This document shows positions 16,810 to 24,355 of a stretch of 64,000 bases of DNA, in pieces. Positions within the stretch are counted from its first letter, which is position 1; every line of letters starts with the position of its first letter. The DNA is taken from positions 1 through 64,000 of the forward strand of contig CANOHT010000013.1 of the NCBI GenBank assembly GCA_947565865.1, given 5' to 3'. The translations under genes and the position numbers were made by a program. The stretch comes from an uncultured Clostridia bacterium. Its GTDB lineage: Bacteria; Bacillota; Clostridia; Christensenellales; Aristaeellaceae. The notes under the pieces are model-generated. The model had not been told where the DNA came from. It worked only from the letters and a program-made list of their open reading frames with translations, and did no database searches.

Positions 16810-17340
16810 CTATCGTTTACGCGGCCCGCCATGGCCGCTCCGCTGCCTGTGATACTGATCCAGCGCCGCCACATCCCGCGCCTGAAGAAACTTCCGCTGT
16901 CGATTGTGGTGTCGCGGCTCCCGGATGAGCCTGTCCGCCTCCTCCAGCGTGTACCATTGCACCGTGGTCTTGTTCGCCTCCTCCACCGCCGTCAGGTGCG
17001 GAGCCAGCAGCCTGTCGCGGGTTGTAACAACATAATAGCAGGATACCTGCGTATAATCACAGTAGCCTCGGTTCTCCGATACATAGCCCAGCGGCCGGAT
17101 GCGGTGGCACCGGCAGCCGGTTTCCTCCATCATCTCCCGCCGAAGGGCGTCAATCAAGGTTTCCTCCGGCTCCACGCCGCCTCCCGGCAGGGTGTACAGG
17201 CCGTATCTGCCGGAATACATCACGGCCACCTTGCCCTCTGGATTGATTAGGATCGCCCGGGCCGTCAGCCTGGGCCTGGCGGAGGAATGCCCTGCCGTCC
17301 CCAGCACAGCCTTGTCCGTCAAGGCGCGAATCAACTCCAT
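16810..17340 (-). CDS. NUDIX hydrolase
   Basis: A 176-residue cytosolic pyrophosphohydrolase. The Nudix box GGGVEPEETLIDALRREMME continues into ETGC and fits G-x5-E-x7-R-E-x2-E-E-x-G exactly. The fold around it (ARAILINPEGKVAVMYSGRYGLYTLP) is complete. Substrate (nucleotide sugar, oxidised nucleotide or other) cannot be read from sequence. GAAAGGAGG precedes ATG 17340. It lies upstream of the XRE/MmcQ genes but 137 bp away, so is probably a separate unit. Confidence 0.88.
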   Translation of the reverse strand: MELIRALTDKAVLGTAGHSSARPRLTARAILINPEGKVAVMYSGRYGLYTLPGGGVEPEETLIDALRREMMEETGCRCHRIRPLGYVSENRGYCDYTQVSCYYVVTTRDRLLAPHLTAVEEANKTTVQWYTLEEADRLIREPRHHNRQRKFLQARDVAALDQYHRQRSGHGGPRKR

Positions 17341-17743
17341 AAGACCGCCTCCTTTCCATGATATTCAGCGTTATCAGCAGTCGCCAAAGCGACCTTTCTT
17401 TATTTATACCGTGAAATATGCTTTCAATATAAATGGCTGCCTGACACGAGGGGCAGGCGCTTCCCCTAACCTCCGGCCGAAATGCTTCTGCAGACCTTCG
17501 GTATGGATTTCTTCGATTCAGCCACGCATTTTTCCTGCCAGGCGGCAACATTTGACCGTGAAGGTGAAATATGGCGGATGAAAATCAGCAAATTTTCAGC
17601 CCCGGCAGGAAAAATTAGCAGTCATGTTGTAACCTTTCAGCAATTTTTTCTATAATGAGCGAACATTTCCGATAGGAATTGCGTCTAAATAGGTGTACAA
17701 TGGATTCGCGAAGGAATCGCGATAACGGAGGGGAGGTACGGTC
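17341..17743. other. AT-richer intergenic region between divergent genes
   Basis: About 400 bp without a gene. It holds a small GCCTG-type hairpin near 17443 and a 12-bp perfect inverted repeat (ATTTTTCCTGCC at 17528-17539 and its complement at 17604-17615, 64 bp apart). The promoter of the caspase-like gene is at its right end. Confidence 0.5.
17627..17656 (+). promoter_or_regulatory. promoter of the caspase-like peptidase gene
   Basis: TTGTAA (17627-17632) and TATAAT (17651-17656) have an 18-bp spacer, about 88 bp before the GTG start. Confidence 0.6.
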
Positions 17744-19243
17744 GTGAGGCGGATGGGCTTGATGATGCTGGCGCTGACCACATGGCTGTGCCTGATGACC
17801 GCGGCCTCGTCGGCCAGGGCAGAGGGCGTCAACCGTGCGCTGCTGGTTGGCTGCGACCGCTTCGTGACCCAGGAGGAAACCACCCCCGCCTCCGCCACCA
17901 ACGTCACCCGCGTGGCTGAAGCCCTGTCCGGCGGCGCCATGAACCTGGAGCGCCTCATCACCCGCCGCAACGACCTGAGCAGCGCCGCCGAGCTGGAATC
18001 GCTGATTCAGGCGGCCTTTGGCGATGCCGCGCAAGGCGACGTCAGCTATTTTTACATCAGCACCCACGGTCAGTGGAGCCAGGGCATGGACAATGGCGAA
18101 ATGGCGCTCCTGCTTTCCGACGGCAACCGGGAGGAAGCCGTGACAGCCCGTCAGCTGCGCGCTATGTTTGATCGGATCTCCGGCATAAAGGTGCTGATAC
18201 TGGACGCCTGCCACTCCGGCGCGGTCATCGGCAAGGGGATCCACGGCCCCTTTGGCAACGTTTTCGCCGGGGAGGATTACAAGGTGCTCTGCTCCTCGGG
18301 CGGAGCGGAGCAAAGCTGGTTCTGGCAGGGCGAGGCGTCCGTGGGCGCGGGCTACTTCTCCTCCGCATTGGCAGCGGGGCTGTCCGTACAGGGCGGCTAT
18401 GGCGCGGACGAAAACCGCGACGGCGTTATCACCCTGACCGAGCTCAAGCGCTATCTGCTGGCCTACCACGGCGCGTCCACCGTGCGCTGCTACCCCGAGG
18501 AGGACGATTTCGCCATTCTCCGCTATGACGCCTCCGCCTACACAGGGCGGCGTCGGGACAGCATCATTGAGGTCATTGCCTTTGCCGGGGACACGCTGTC
18601 TGCCGACAATCCGGCGGTCAACTTCTCCTTCAACGTGGTTCGGCCCGCCCAGGTGGCCTACCAGATCGTATACCAGAAGGAGGGTCGGTGGGATTTCGAG
18701 CATGCCCGGCTGATCTACGACAACGAGGAGCGCTTCGGCGTTCACGGCGATACCCGGGGCTACCTTTCTCCCGGCATGAAGGATCGCACCCTGTCCTTGG
18801 AGCGGTCGGATGGCGAGGGCTATGGCTACGTCCTATTGCAGATGGTCGCCAAGCAGGAGAACCAGTGGTTCCTGGCCGCCAGCAAGGTGCTGTGCGTCCC
18901 CCCCGCCAAGGGCGACCCTCTGCTGGAAATTCTGCCGGAGGCCTCCTTTTGCCCCGAGCAGGGGGATGAGCTGAACTTCGTCATCCACCACCAGTACCCC
19001 TGCGAGCTGACCGTCACCATGGAGGATATGGATGGCAAGACGGTACGCCGGCTGTGCTCCCGGGCCTCCAGCCGCCCCGAGCAGCTGCTCCCCCGGGGCT
19101 CCTTCTTCACCTGGAACGGGCGGCGCGCCAACGGCGAAAGCGCGCCGGAGGGACAATACCGCATTCGTGTCAAGGCGTATATTGGCGAGGATATGTACGA
19201 GATGGTGTCCGAACCAGTGCTGCTGCTGTCGCCGGAGGGGTGA
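17744..19243 (+). CDS. secreted caspase-like (C14/metacaspase) peptidase with FlgD-type Ig domain
   Basis: A 499-residue exported protein. A signal peptide (1-26, ending ARA) precedes a caspase-fold domain (about 28-265). It has the first strand NRALLVGCDRF, catalytic His108 in YISTHGQ and catalytic Cys156 in LILDACHSGA. A later NRDGVITLTELKRYL segment resembles a calcium-binding loop. A beta-rich region (about 285-420) and a C-terminal FlgD-like Ig domain (FFTWNGRRANGE...GQYRIRV) follow, as in many surface proteins. Both catalytic residues are present, so it is probably active. Metacaspases cut after Arg/Lys, but specificity here is unknown. The GTG start has GGGGAGG 8 bases upstream. It is monocistronic, with a terminator at 19257-19294. 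Confidence 0.87.
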   Translation: MRRMGLMMLALTTWLCLMTAASSARAEGVNRALLVGCDRFVTQEETTPASATNVTRVAEALSGGAMNLERLITRRNDLSSAAELESLIQAAFGDAAQGDVSYFYISTHGQWSQGMDNGEMALLLSDGNREEAVTARQLRAMFDRISGIKVLILDACHSGAVIGKGIHGPFGNVFAGEDYKVLCSSGGAEQSWFWQGEASVGAGYFSSALAAGLSVQGGYGADENRDGVITLTELKRYLLAYHGASTVRCYPEEDDFAILRYDASAYTGRRRDSIIEVIAFAGDTLSADNPAVNFSFNVVRPAQVAYQIVYQKEGRWDFEHARLIYDNEERFGVHGDTRGYLSPGMKDRTLSLERSDGEGYGYVLLQMVAKQENQWFLAASKVLCVPPAKGDPLLEILPEASFCPEQGDELNFVIHHQYPCELTVTMEDMDGKTVRRLCSRASSRPEQLLPRGSFFTWNGRRANGESAPEGQYRIRVKAYIGEDMYEMVSEPVLLLSPEG

Positions 19244-19256
19244 ACGGCAGCGTTCG

Positions 19257-19294
19257 GCGTCCCGCGGCCTGATGGGCTGCGGGATGCGCTGTTT
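19257..19294 (+). terminator. terminator of the caspase-like gene
   Basis: GCGTCCCGC (19257-19265) pairs with GCGGGATGC (19279-19287), extended by GCC/GGC inside, and is followed by GCTGTTTT. Confidence 0.7.
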
Positions 19295-19466
19295 TGGTGA
19301 GGGACGATGCCTGTCAAAGCTGCGGCTGCTTTTCATCCGGGAACACCGCAGCTTTCACGCAAGCCGGTGTTCCCTGCCCCGCTTTGCTTTTACAAGCTTT
19401 TACCATCTCCCCAAATGGTTACAATTCAGATAGGAACCATGCGGCGGCATATGGGAGGATACCGCT

Positions 19467-19610
19467 ATGGTACATCAGCAATGCCGCAATGATCTATGCT
19501 TTTGCCGTCAATCCCCCTTTGGATGCTGTGTCCGGCGTGCTCATGCTGAGATGCCGCGCTTCTGCTGCGCATACGTCCGAAGCGAAAGCAGCGCCAAGTT
19601 CTGGGATTGA
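19467..19610 (+). CDS. possible Cys-rich 47-residue small protein
   Basis: A short frame starts at ATG 19467 with GGGAGGAT 7 bases upstream. The product has seven Cys in 47 residues (CRNDLCFC, GCC, FCC). No signal peptide or membrane segment is present and I recognise no family. A weak TACAAT lies about 40 bp upstream. Chance cannot be excluded in a GC-rich intergenic region, so this is a low-confidence call. Confidence 0.2.
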   Translation: MVHQQCRNDLCFCRQSPFGCCVRRAHAEMPRFCCAYVRSESSAKFWD

Positions 19611-19933
19611 GCTTGGCCCGCAGGGGCATCGAAGCCGAAAATGGCATACGCGCACAACGGCTTGATGGCCCCCGAGCTGTGCCTGGTCGCAGCCGCGCGG
19701 CAGGGTGATTCCGCGGGGCCGTTATCAGCTGCCGTTTCATACCGTCTCATCACGCAGGTCACCAGCCGCCGTTGAAGCAGCCCTGTGCTTTGACAGCCAA
19801 GCCGCCGCCTGGTTTGAGCAGATGGCGCGGCCGCATATAGGGAAATCATCATTATCCTATTATGTTCCATGGACGGAGCCGAGGATGAAATGGTCATAGC
19901 CGCAGGAAAATATCCGCGAAGGCGTACCCGGTG

Positions 19934-19963
19934 TTGACACGGATTTTCCAAACATGTTATAAT
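19934..19963 (+). promoter_or_regulatory. promoter of the NusG-II/ApbE/FMN-binding operon
   Basis: TTGACA (19934-19939) and TATAAT (19958-19963) are both exact, with an 18-bp spacer, 33 bp before the first start codon. Confidence 0.8.
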
Positions 19964-19996
19964 TCAGCTTGCCGGAAAAGTCCGGTCAGGAGGATC

Positions 19997-20362
19997 ATGA
20001 AACGAAGAAATCTGCTGCTGGTTGGCGGTATGGTTTTGCTGGCCATCGGGATGATGGCACTGTCCCCGCTGTTTCTCACCCGAACCGCGGAAAGCATGGT
20101 CATTATCACCGTGGACGGGCAGGAATACTGCCGCGTTCCTCTGTCACGCCCTCAGCGAGTCACGGTGGATCAGGGAGATGGTCGCGTCAACGTCATTGAC
20201 ATAACAGCAGAGGGCGCGGTGATGGCATCCTCCACCTGCGGCAATCAGCTGTGCGTCCACATGGGCGCCGTCACCCTGAACAATTGGGAAACGCGGCCCC
20301 AGCAGACCTATATCATTTGTCTGCCCAACCGGGTCAGCGTGGAATTGGCGGTGGCTCCATGA
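19997..20362 (+). CDS. NusG domain II-like membrane-anchored protein
   Basis: A 121-residue protein with one N-terminal membrane segment (about 7-27) and an outer domain of the NusG_II family. It shows the hallmark S-T-C-G-N-Q-L-C-V-H-M-G pair of cysteines and the ICLPNRVSVE strand. These proteins are regularly encoded with ApbE and FMN-binding proteins in Firmicutes redox clusters, where they may help electron transfer or flavin loading outside the membrane. AGGAGG precedes ATG 19997. Its stop codon overlaps the start of apbE (ATGA), so translation is coupled. Confidence 0.85.
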   Translation: MKRRNLLLVGGMVLLAIGMMALSPLFLTRTAESMVIITVDGQEYCRVPLSRPQRVTVDQGDGRVNVIDITAEGAVMASSTCGNQLCVHMGAVTLNNWETRPQQTYIICLPNRVSVELAVAP

Positions 20363-21342
20363 AAAGTCGTCTCCTGATGGCGCTGTGTGTGCCGCTTTTA
20401 CTTCTGTTCAGCGCCTGCGCGGCTCCAGCTGAGCCCATCAGCGGCGTTGGCTACTATTTCGACACCGTGGTGACCATCACCCTGAGCGGCGGCTCTCAGG
20501 AGCTGCTGACCGAGCTGTGGCAGGCCTGCGGACGGTATGAGCGGCTGCTGAGCAAAACCATTGACGGAAGCGACATTGACCGCATCAATCGTGCCGGTGG
20601 CCAGCCCGTCACGGTAGATCCCGAAACCTGGGCGATTCTGCGCAGAGCCAAGGAGATCAGCGCCATGACGGACGGCGCTTTTCGCGTGACCATCGCACCC
20701 CTGTCCGCTCTGTGGGACTTTACAAGCGGCGCCATGCGGATGCCCACCGATCAGGAACGCCTTGCCGCCCTGCCGCTGACGGATGACAGCCGCCTGATCC
20801 TGGGAGACGGCGGCACCGTCACCCTGCCCGCGGGGATGCAGCTGGATCTGGGCGGCATTGCCAAGGGGTACATTGCCGATCAGTTGGCGCGGATGGTTCG
20901 GGAGCAGGGCGTCACGGGCACGCTGAACTTTGGCGGCAACGTGTATGCCGTGGGGACCAAGGATGGAGGCTCGCCCTACCGCATCGGCATTGCCGACCCT
21001 GCCCAGCCCGGTCAGGCCATAGCTGTCGTCAGCGTCAGGGACGCCTCTGTCGTTACCAGCGGCACCTACGAGCGATGCTTCACCCGGGACGGCGTGACCT
21101 ATCACCATATTCTGAACCCCACCACGGGCCTGCCCGCCGATACGGGCATCGTCTCCGCCACCATTGTTTCGGCCAGCTCCATGGACGCCGACGCCCTGGC
21201 CACTGCCTGCGTGGTGCTGGGCCGGGAAAAGGCGCTGGCGCTGCTGGAGCGGGAGGGCTATGACGGCCTGCTGATCGACGCGCAGGGAGAGGCGCAGGCA
21301 ACCAAGGGATTCGTGGAGCGTTACGGACTGGCGCTCCGATGA
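20359..21342 (+). CDS. apbE: ApbE-family FAD:protein FMN transferase, lipoprotein
   Basis: A 327-residue lipoprotein (lipobox LFSAC, Cys20). It transfers FMN from FAD to a Thr/Ser of a target protein outside the membrane. Family marks include GYYFDTVVTITLSGG, the long helix before DGAFRVTIAPLSALWDF, LGGIAKGYIAD, NFGGNVYAVG, and the C-terminal HHILNPTTGLPADTG segment with the metal-binding region after it (SSMDADALAT). It overlaps the NusG-II gene by 4 bp, and a likely target with an SGAT motif is encoded 47 bp downstream. The operon therefore holds both modifying enzyme and substrate. Confidence 0.93.
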   Translation: MKSRLLMALCVPLLLLFSACAAPAEPISGVGYYFDTVVTITLSGGSQELLTELWQACGRYERLLSKTIDGSDIDRINRAGGQPVTVDPETWAILRRAKEISAMTDGAFRVTIAPLSALWDFTSGAMRMPTDQERLAALPLTDDSRLILGDGGTVTLPAGMQLDLGGIAKGYIADQLARMVREQGVTGTLNFGGNVYAVGTKDGGSPYRIGIADPAQPGQAIAVVSVRDASVVTSGTYERCFTRDGVTYHHILNPTTGLPADTGIVSATIVSASSMDADALATACVVLGREKALALLEREGYDGLLIDAQGEAQATKGFVERYGLALR

Positions 21343-21389
21343 ACATACGGCACAGGCTTCTCAGGAGCCTGCCACAAGGAGGAAACATC

Positions 21390-21974
21390 ATGGATAGCAA
21401 CAATGCCCGGAAGGGACTGCCCGCGTTTGCGGTGCTGGGAATTATCGCGGTGGTGGCCGCTCTGGTGCTGGCTTTGACCAACACTGTGACCAAGGGCCCC
21501 ATCGCGGAGCATCAGATGTCGGCGCTGCGGGCGTCCTTCGCCGCGGTGATGCCCGCCGAAAGCTATGCGGAGCTGGAGGTTCCGGAGAATTTCGGCGTGG
21601 ACAGCCTTTACGAGGCGAAAAACGGCACTGAAACCGTCGGCTGGTGCGTGACCGCATCCGTGACGGGCTATGGCGGCCCGGTGGCCGTTACCCTGGGTGT
21701 GGGCACGGACGGCGTAGTGACCGGCTGCGTGGTGGGCGATACCAACTTTGCCGAGACCGCCGGCTTTGGCGCGCGAGCCAAGGAGCCTGCCTTCCAGGAT
21801 CAGTTCATTGGTCTGGACGGCCAGAATGGCGGCAGCATCGAAGCGATTTCCGGCGCGACCATCACGTCCACCGCCGTGCTGGACGCCGCCAACCTGGCCC
21901 TGCGCTGCGTGAATGAGCTGGGTCTGAAAAAGCCCGCTGCCACGGAGTCCATCGTCACCTTCAGCAACAAGTAA
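21390..21974 (+). CDS. FMN-binding (RnfG/NqrC-like) membrane protein, ApbE target
   Basis: A 194-residue protein with one N-terminal membrane segment (about 11-32) and an extracytoplasmic FMN_bind domain (about 75-178). The covalent flavin site is SGATIT (Ser154 to Thr159, with Thr157 the expected acceptor). GYGGPVAVTLGVG and ETAGFGARA are typical of RnfG/NqrC. No other Rnf or Nqr subunit is nearby, so it probably works as a free-standing flavin electron carrier. ATG 21390 has AAGGAGG upstream, which rules out an in-frame ATG at 21339. A terminator follows. Confidence 0.9.
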   Translation: MDSNNARKGLPAFAVLGIIAVVAALVLALTNTVTKGPIAEHQMSALRASFAAVMPAESYAELEVPENFGVDSLYEAKNGTETVGWCVTASVTGYGGPVAVTLGVGTDGVVTGCVVGDTNFAETAGFGARAKEPAFQDQFIGLDGQNGGSIEAISGATITSTAVLDAANLALRCVNELGLKKPAATESIVTFSNK

Positions 21975-21981
21975 TATCTTC

Positions 21982-22015
21982 CGCCAAAGCGGCCTGGCTG
22001 CTTTGGCGCATTTTT
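21982..22015 (+). terminator. terminator of the flavin operon
   Basis: CGCCAAAGC (21982-21990) pairs with GCTTTGGCG (22000-22008), followed by CATTTTTC. Confidence 0.8.
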
Positions 22016-22075
22016 CATTTCATATGAAAGCCCACCCGTTTTGGGCCGATCCGTCGAGCATGAGGAGGAAAAGCG

Positions 22076-23236
22076 ATGAACCTTCAGGAACGTGTGACCC
22101 AATGCCTTCAGCAGGCTGTCGCCAGCCATGAGACCGCTGGCATCTCCGTGCTGGTGCGCCAAAACGGCAAGGAGGTTGTATACAGCCAGGCAGGCTATGC
22201 TGACCTGGCTGCTGCCGCGCCTCTGCGCCGGGACAGTATTTTCCGCATGTTCAGCCAGACCAAGCCCATCGTCTCCGCGGCGGTCATGCTGCTGATGGAG
22301 CGCGGCGAGCTGGATCTGATGTCGCCGGTGTCCGCCTTTCTCCCCGGCTTCCGCCAGCAGAAGGTGGCTACGCCGGAGGGCCTGGTTCCCGCCCGTCGGC
22401 CCGCGCGCGTCATGGATCTGCTGGGCATGACGGCAGGCCTGAGCTACCCCGGCGACGGAGACGAATCCGACCGCGCCGCCGCCAGGCTGTTTGCGGAAGT
22501 CCACCAGCGCATCGAAGCCGGAAACGGCATGACCACCCAGGAGCTGGCCAACCGCATCGGCGAATTGCCCCTGGCCTTTCATCCGGGCGCCCACTGGCGG
22601 TACAGCACCTGCGCCGACGTGCTGGGCGCGGTGATCGAGATCGTCTCCGGCAAGCCTCTGGCCGACTTCCTTCAGGATGAATTTTTTACCCCGCTGGGCA
22701 TGAAGGACACCGCTTTCTTCGTCCCCCAGGAAAAGCAGGAGCGCCTGGTGACCGCCTATCGCCGGACGCCCGAGGGGCTGACGCCCTTCCGTCAGATGTT
22801 TTTCGGCATCGGTGATTTCGACAGCATGCCTGCCTACGTTGCCGGCGGCGGCGGACTTCGCTCCACCATGGATGACTATGCGGCCTTTGCCGACATGCTG
22901 CTCCGCGAGGGCGCCTGGGGCGGACGGCAGCTCCTGCGCCCTGCCACAGTCCGCTGGATGACTCAGCCCCAGCTGACGGCCGGCCCCTTCGCTGACATGG
23001 GCGACTGCCGGGATGGCTTCAGCTACGGCAAGCTGATGCGCGTGTGCGTCGAGCCGGGGCTCTGGGCCGGTCTGGCCCTTCGGGATGAATACGGCTGGGA
23101 CGGCATGATGGGCACCTACTTCGCCAACATGCCCCATGAGCGCCTGAGCCTCCTGGTGATGCAGAACGCCGTCCACGGCTCCTTTGATCCCGTCATCCGC
23201 AAGGTGCGGAATATTGTCCTGTCCGAGCTGGGGTAA
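22076..23236 (+). CDS. beta-lactamase-fold serine hydrolase (class C/esterase-like)
   Basis: A 386-residue protein of the Beta-lactamase (PF00144) family. The catalytic S-x-x-K is SQTK (Ser60, Lys63), the Tyr motif is in HWRYSTCADVLG, and further family marks are VMDLLGMTAGLSYPG, GMKDTAFFVP and YVAGGGGLRSTMDDYA. There is no signal peptide, so it is cytosolic and more likely an esterase, D-amino-acid peptidase or similar than an antibiotic-inactivating enzyme. GAGGAGG precedes the ATG. It stands alone after the flavin-operon terminator. Confidence 0.88.
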   Translation: MNLQERVTQCLQQAVASHETAGISVLVRQNGKEVVYSQAGYADLAAAAPLRRDSIFRMFSQTKPIVSAAVMLLMERGELDLMSPVSAFLPGFRQQKVATPEGLVPARRPARVMDLLGMTAGLSYPGDGDESDRAAARLFAEVHQRIEAGNGMTTQELANRIGELPLAFHPGAHWRYSTCADVLGAVIEIVSGKPLADFLQDEFFTPLGMKDTAFFVPQEKQERLVTAYRRTPEGLTPFRQMFFGIGDFDSMPAYVAGGGGLRSTMDDYAAFADMLLREGAWGGRQLLRPATVRWMTQPQLTAGPFADMGDCRDGFSYGKLMRVCVEPGLWAGLALRDEYGWDGMMGTYFANMPHERLSLLVMQNAVHGSFDPVIRKVRNIVLSELG

Positions 23237-23785
23237 GGGGCGGTCGCGTGTCAGAAACGCGTGGGTAAGGGATGACAGCCTCGCCGCCGACAATCGGAAA
23301 TCCCCTCTTGCCAGGCGCAGCACGGGGCGAAGCCCTTTTTGCCCCCCTACCCCTTCACCCCTCCATGGTGCATAATATCCCCATCAATCCCTCACCACCG
23401 GCCAGGGCGGCGATCAGATGTATCTGGTGAACCGGCAAGGTGAGCGGCGCATCGACCGAACCGGCCTGACCGGCGCGCCCTTTCTCCCCAACTCATCCGC
23501 GACTGTATGGAGCACCGAAACCGCCATGACCAAGGAACACGCCTTCAGCGCGGCGGAGCTGTGCCCTCAGGCCAAGGCGATGGCGGATCAGCATTGGAAC
23601 AAAACCAGGTATCATCATCCCGGCGGAACAGCGGCCATTGCGGCCTGTTCTGGCGGGCTGTTTGCTTTGGGTCAGGCGGCGCGGCATTGTAGAAAAGACT
23701 ACCAAATGCCTGCTGTACCCTGACAATGTTCCTCATACTTTAGCTCGTCTTGTGCAAATTTTAAACCGTTTTTGGCCGTTATATA

Positions 23786-23814
23786 TTGACAATACGCTCA
23801 TACTGTGGTATAGA
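23786..23814 (+). promoter_or_regulatory. promoter before the signal-peptide-only ORF
   Basis: TTGACA (23786-23791) and TATAGA (23809-23814) are 17 bp apart, in an AT-rich setting. Confidence 0.65.
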
Positions 23815-23867
23815 GCAAATAGCGACTGTTGGCTGGCATATTTTACAAACCAAAGGGAGGAGAGCGC

Positions 23868-23969
23868 ATGAAAAAGCGGACTGAATGGCTTACGACGATC
23901 CTGGTAGTCTTTTTACTCTTTTTGCCCTCTTTCTGTATGGCAGAATCTTTGGTATACAATGCATATTGA
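23868..23969 (+). CDS. 33-residue signal-peptide ORF (truncated gene or short exported peptide)
   Basis: Starting at ATG 23868, with GGGAGG 5-6 bases upstream, the frame encodes MKKRTEWLTTILVVFLLFLP and a likely cleavage site (CMA-ES). It stops nine residues later. Promoter, ribosome site and signal peptide are all good, yet no mature domain follows in any frame. Either the 5' end of a secreted protein gene survived a deletion, or a nonapeptide (ESLVYNAY-like) is truly exported. The following DNA is AT-rich and shows no continued coding. Confidence 0.45.
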   Translation: MKKRTEWLTTILVVFLLFLPSFCMAESLVYNAY

Positions 23970-24355
23970 CCTGTAAACGTATACAGCATTAAAACAAATG
24001 TTGTAAAGATTGTTAACTTTAGTATCCTTTTAGCGGTGTATTGCGCGTAATATGCAAGCGGAAGAAGACTGTATGGCAAATCTGCACAGCATGCCTTAAA
24101 ACAGAATGACAACCCAGATCCAAATAACCATGCATACTTCTACTATTAACAATTTTGAATACAATAATATCACTCGGAATAAAACCCTGTACCCAGTACT
24201 TCTGCCATAATCGTGAGGATAAAGCTCCTTTTCAAAGATGACTTGTTGTTGTGAGTTGGTATGAAAAGCATAGTTCTTGTGTTGGTTTTTTGCAGACTAA
24301 TCAACCGTTGATACCGCAAACATGCTGATCAGATCGTTATAAGCGGAGGTGATTG

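Larger units (their letters stand above)
19244..19996. other. gene-poor region
   Basis: About 750 bp with a terminator at its left end and the flavin-module promoter at its right end. In between, only one short Cys-rich reading frame (19467-19610) has a plausible ribosome site. Other frames look random. A decayed gene is possible but I recognise no residue pattern. Confidence 0.45.
23237..24355. other. long gene-poor region with signal-peptide-only ORF
   Basis: About 1.1 kb. The left part (23237-23720) is GC-rich; one frame there (23418-23723) reads like a decayed fragment but matches no family I know. From 23730 the DNA becomes AT-rich. It carries a consensus promoter and a 33-codon frame that is little more than a signal peptide, then about 380 bp with no recognisable signal up to the lipoprotein gene. 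Confidence 0.5.

Noticed and set aside
23418..23723. 101-codon frame in the gene-poor region
   Set aside because: No ribosome site and no family match. It may be a decayed fragment, but I cannot support a gene or a named pseudogene.
23970..24355. riboswitch or RNA gene in the AT-rich leader
   Set aside because: I could not find a conserved core or a stable long structure by eye. A covariance-model search would settle it.
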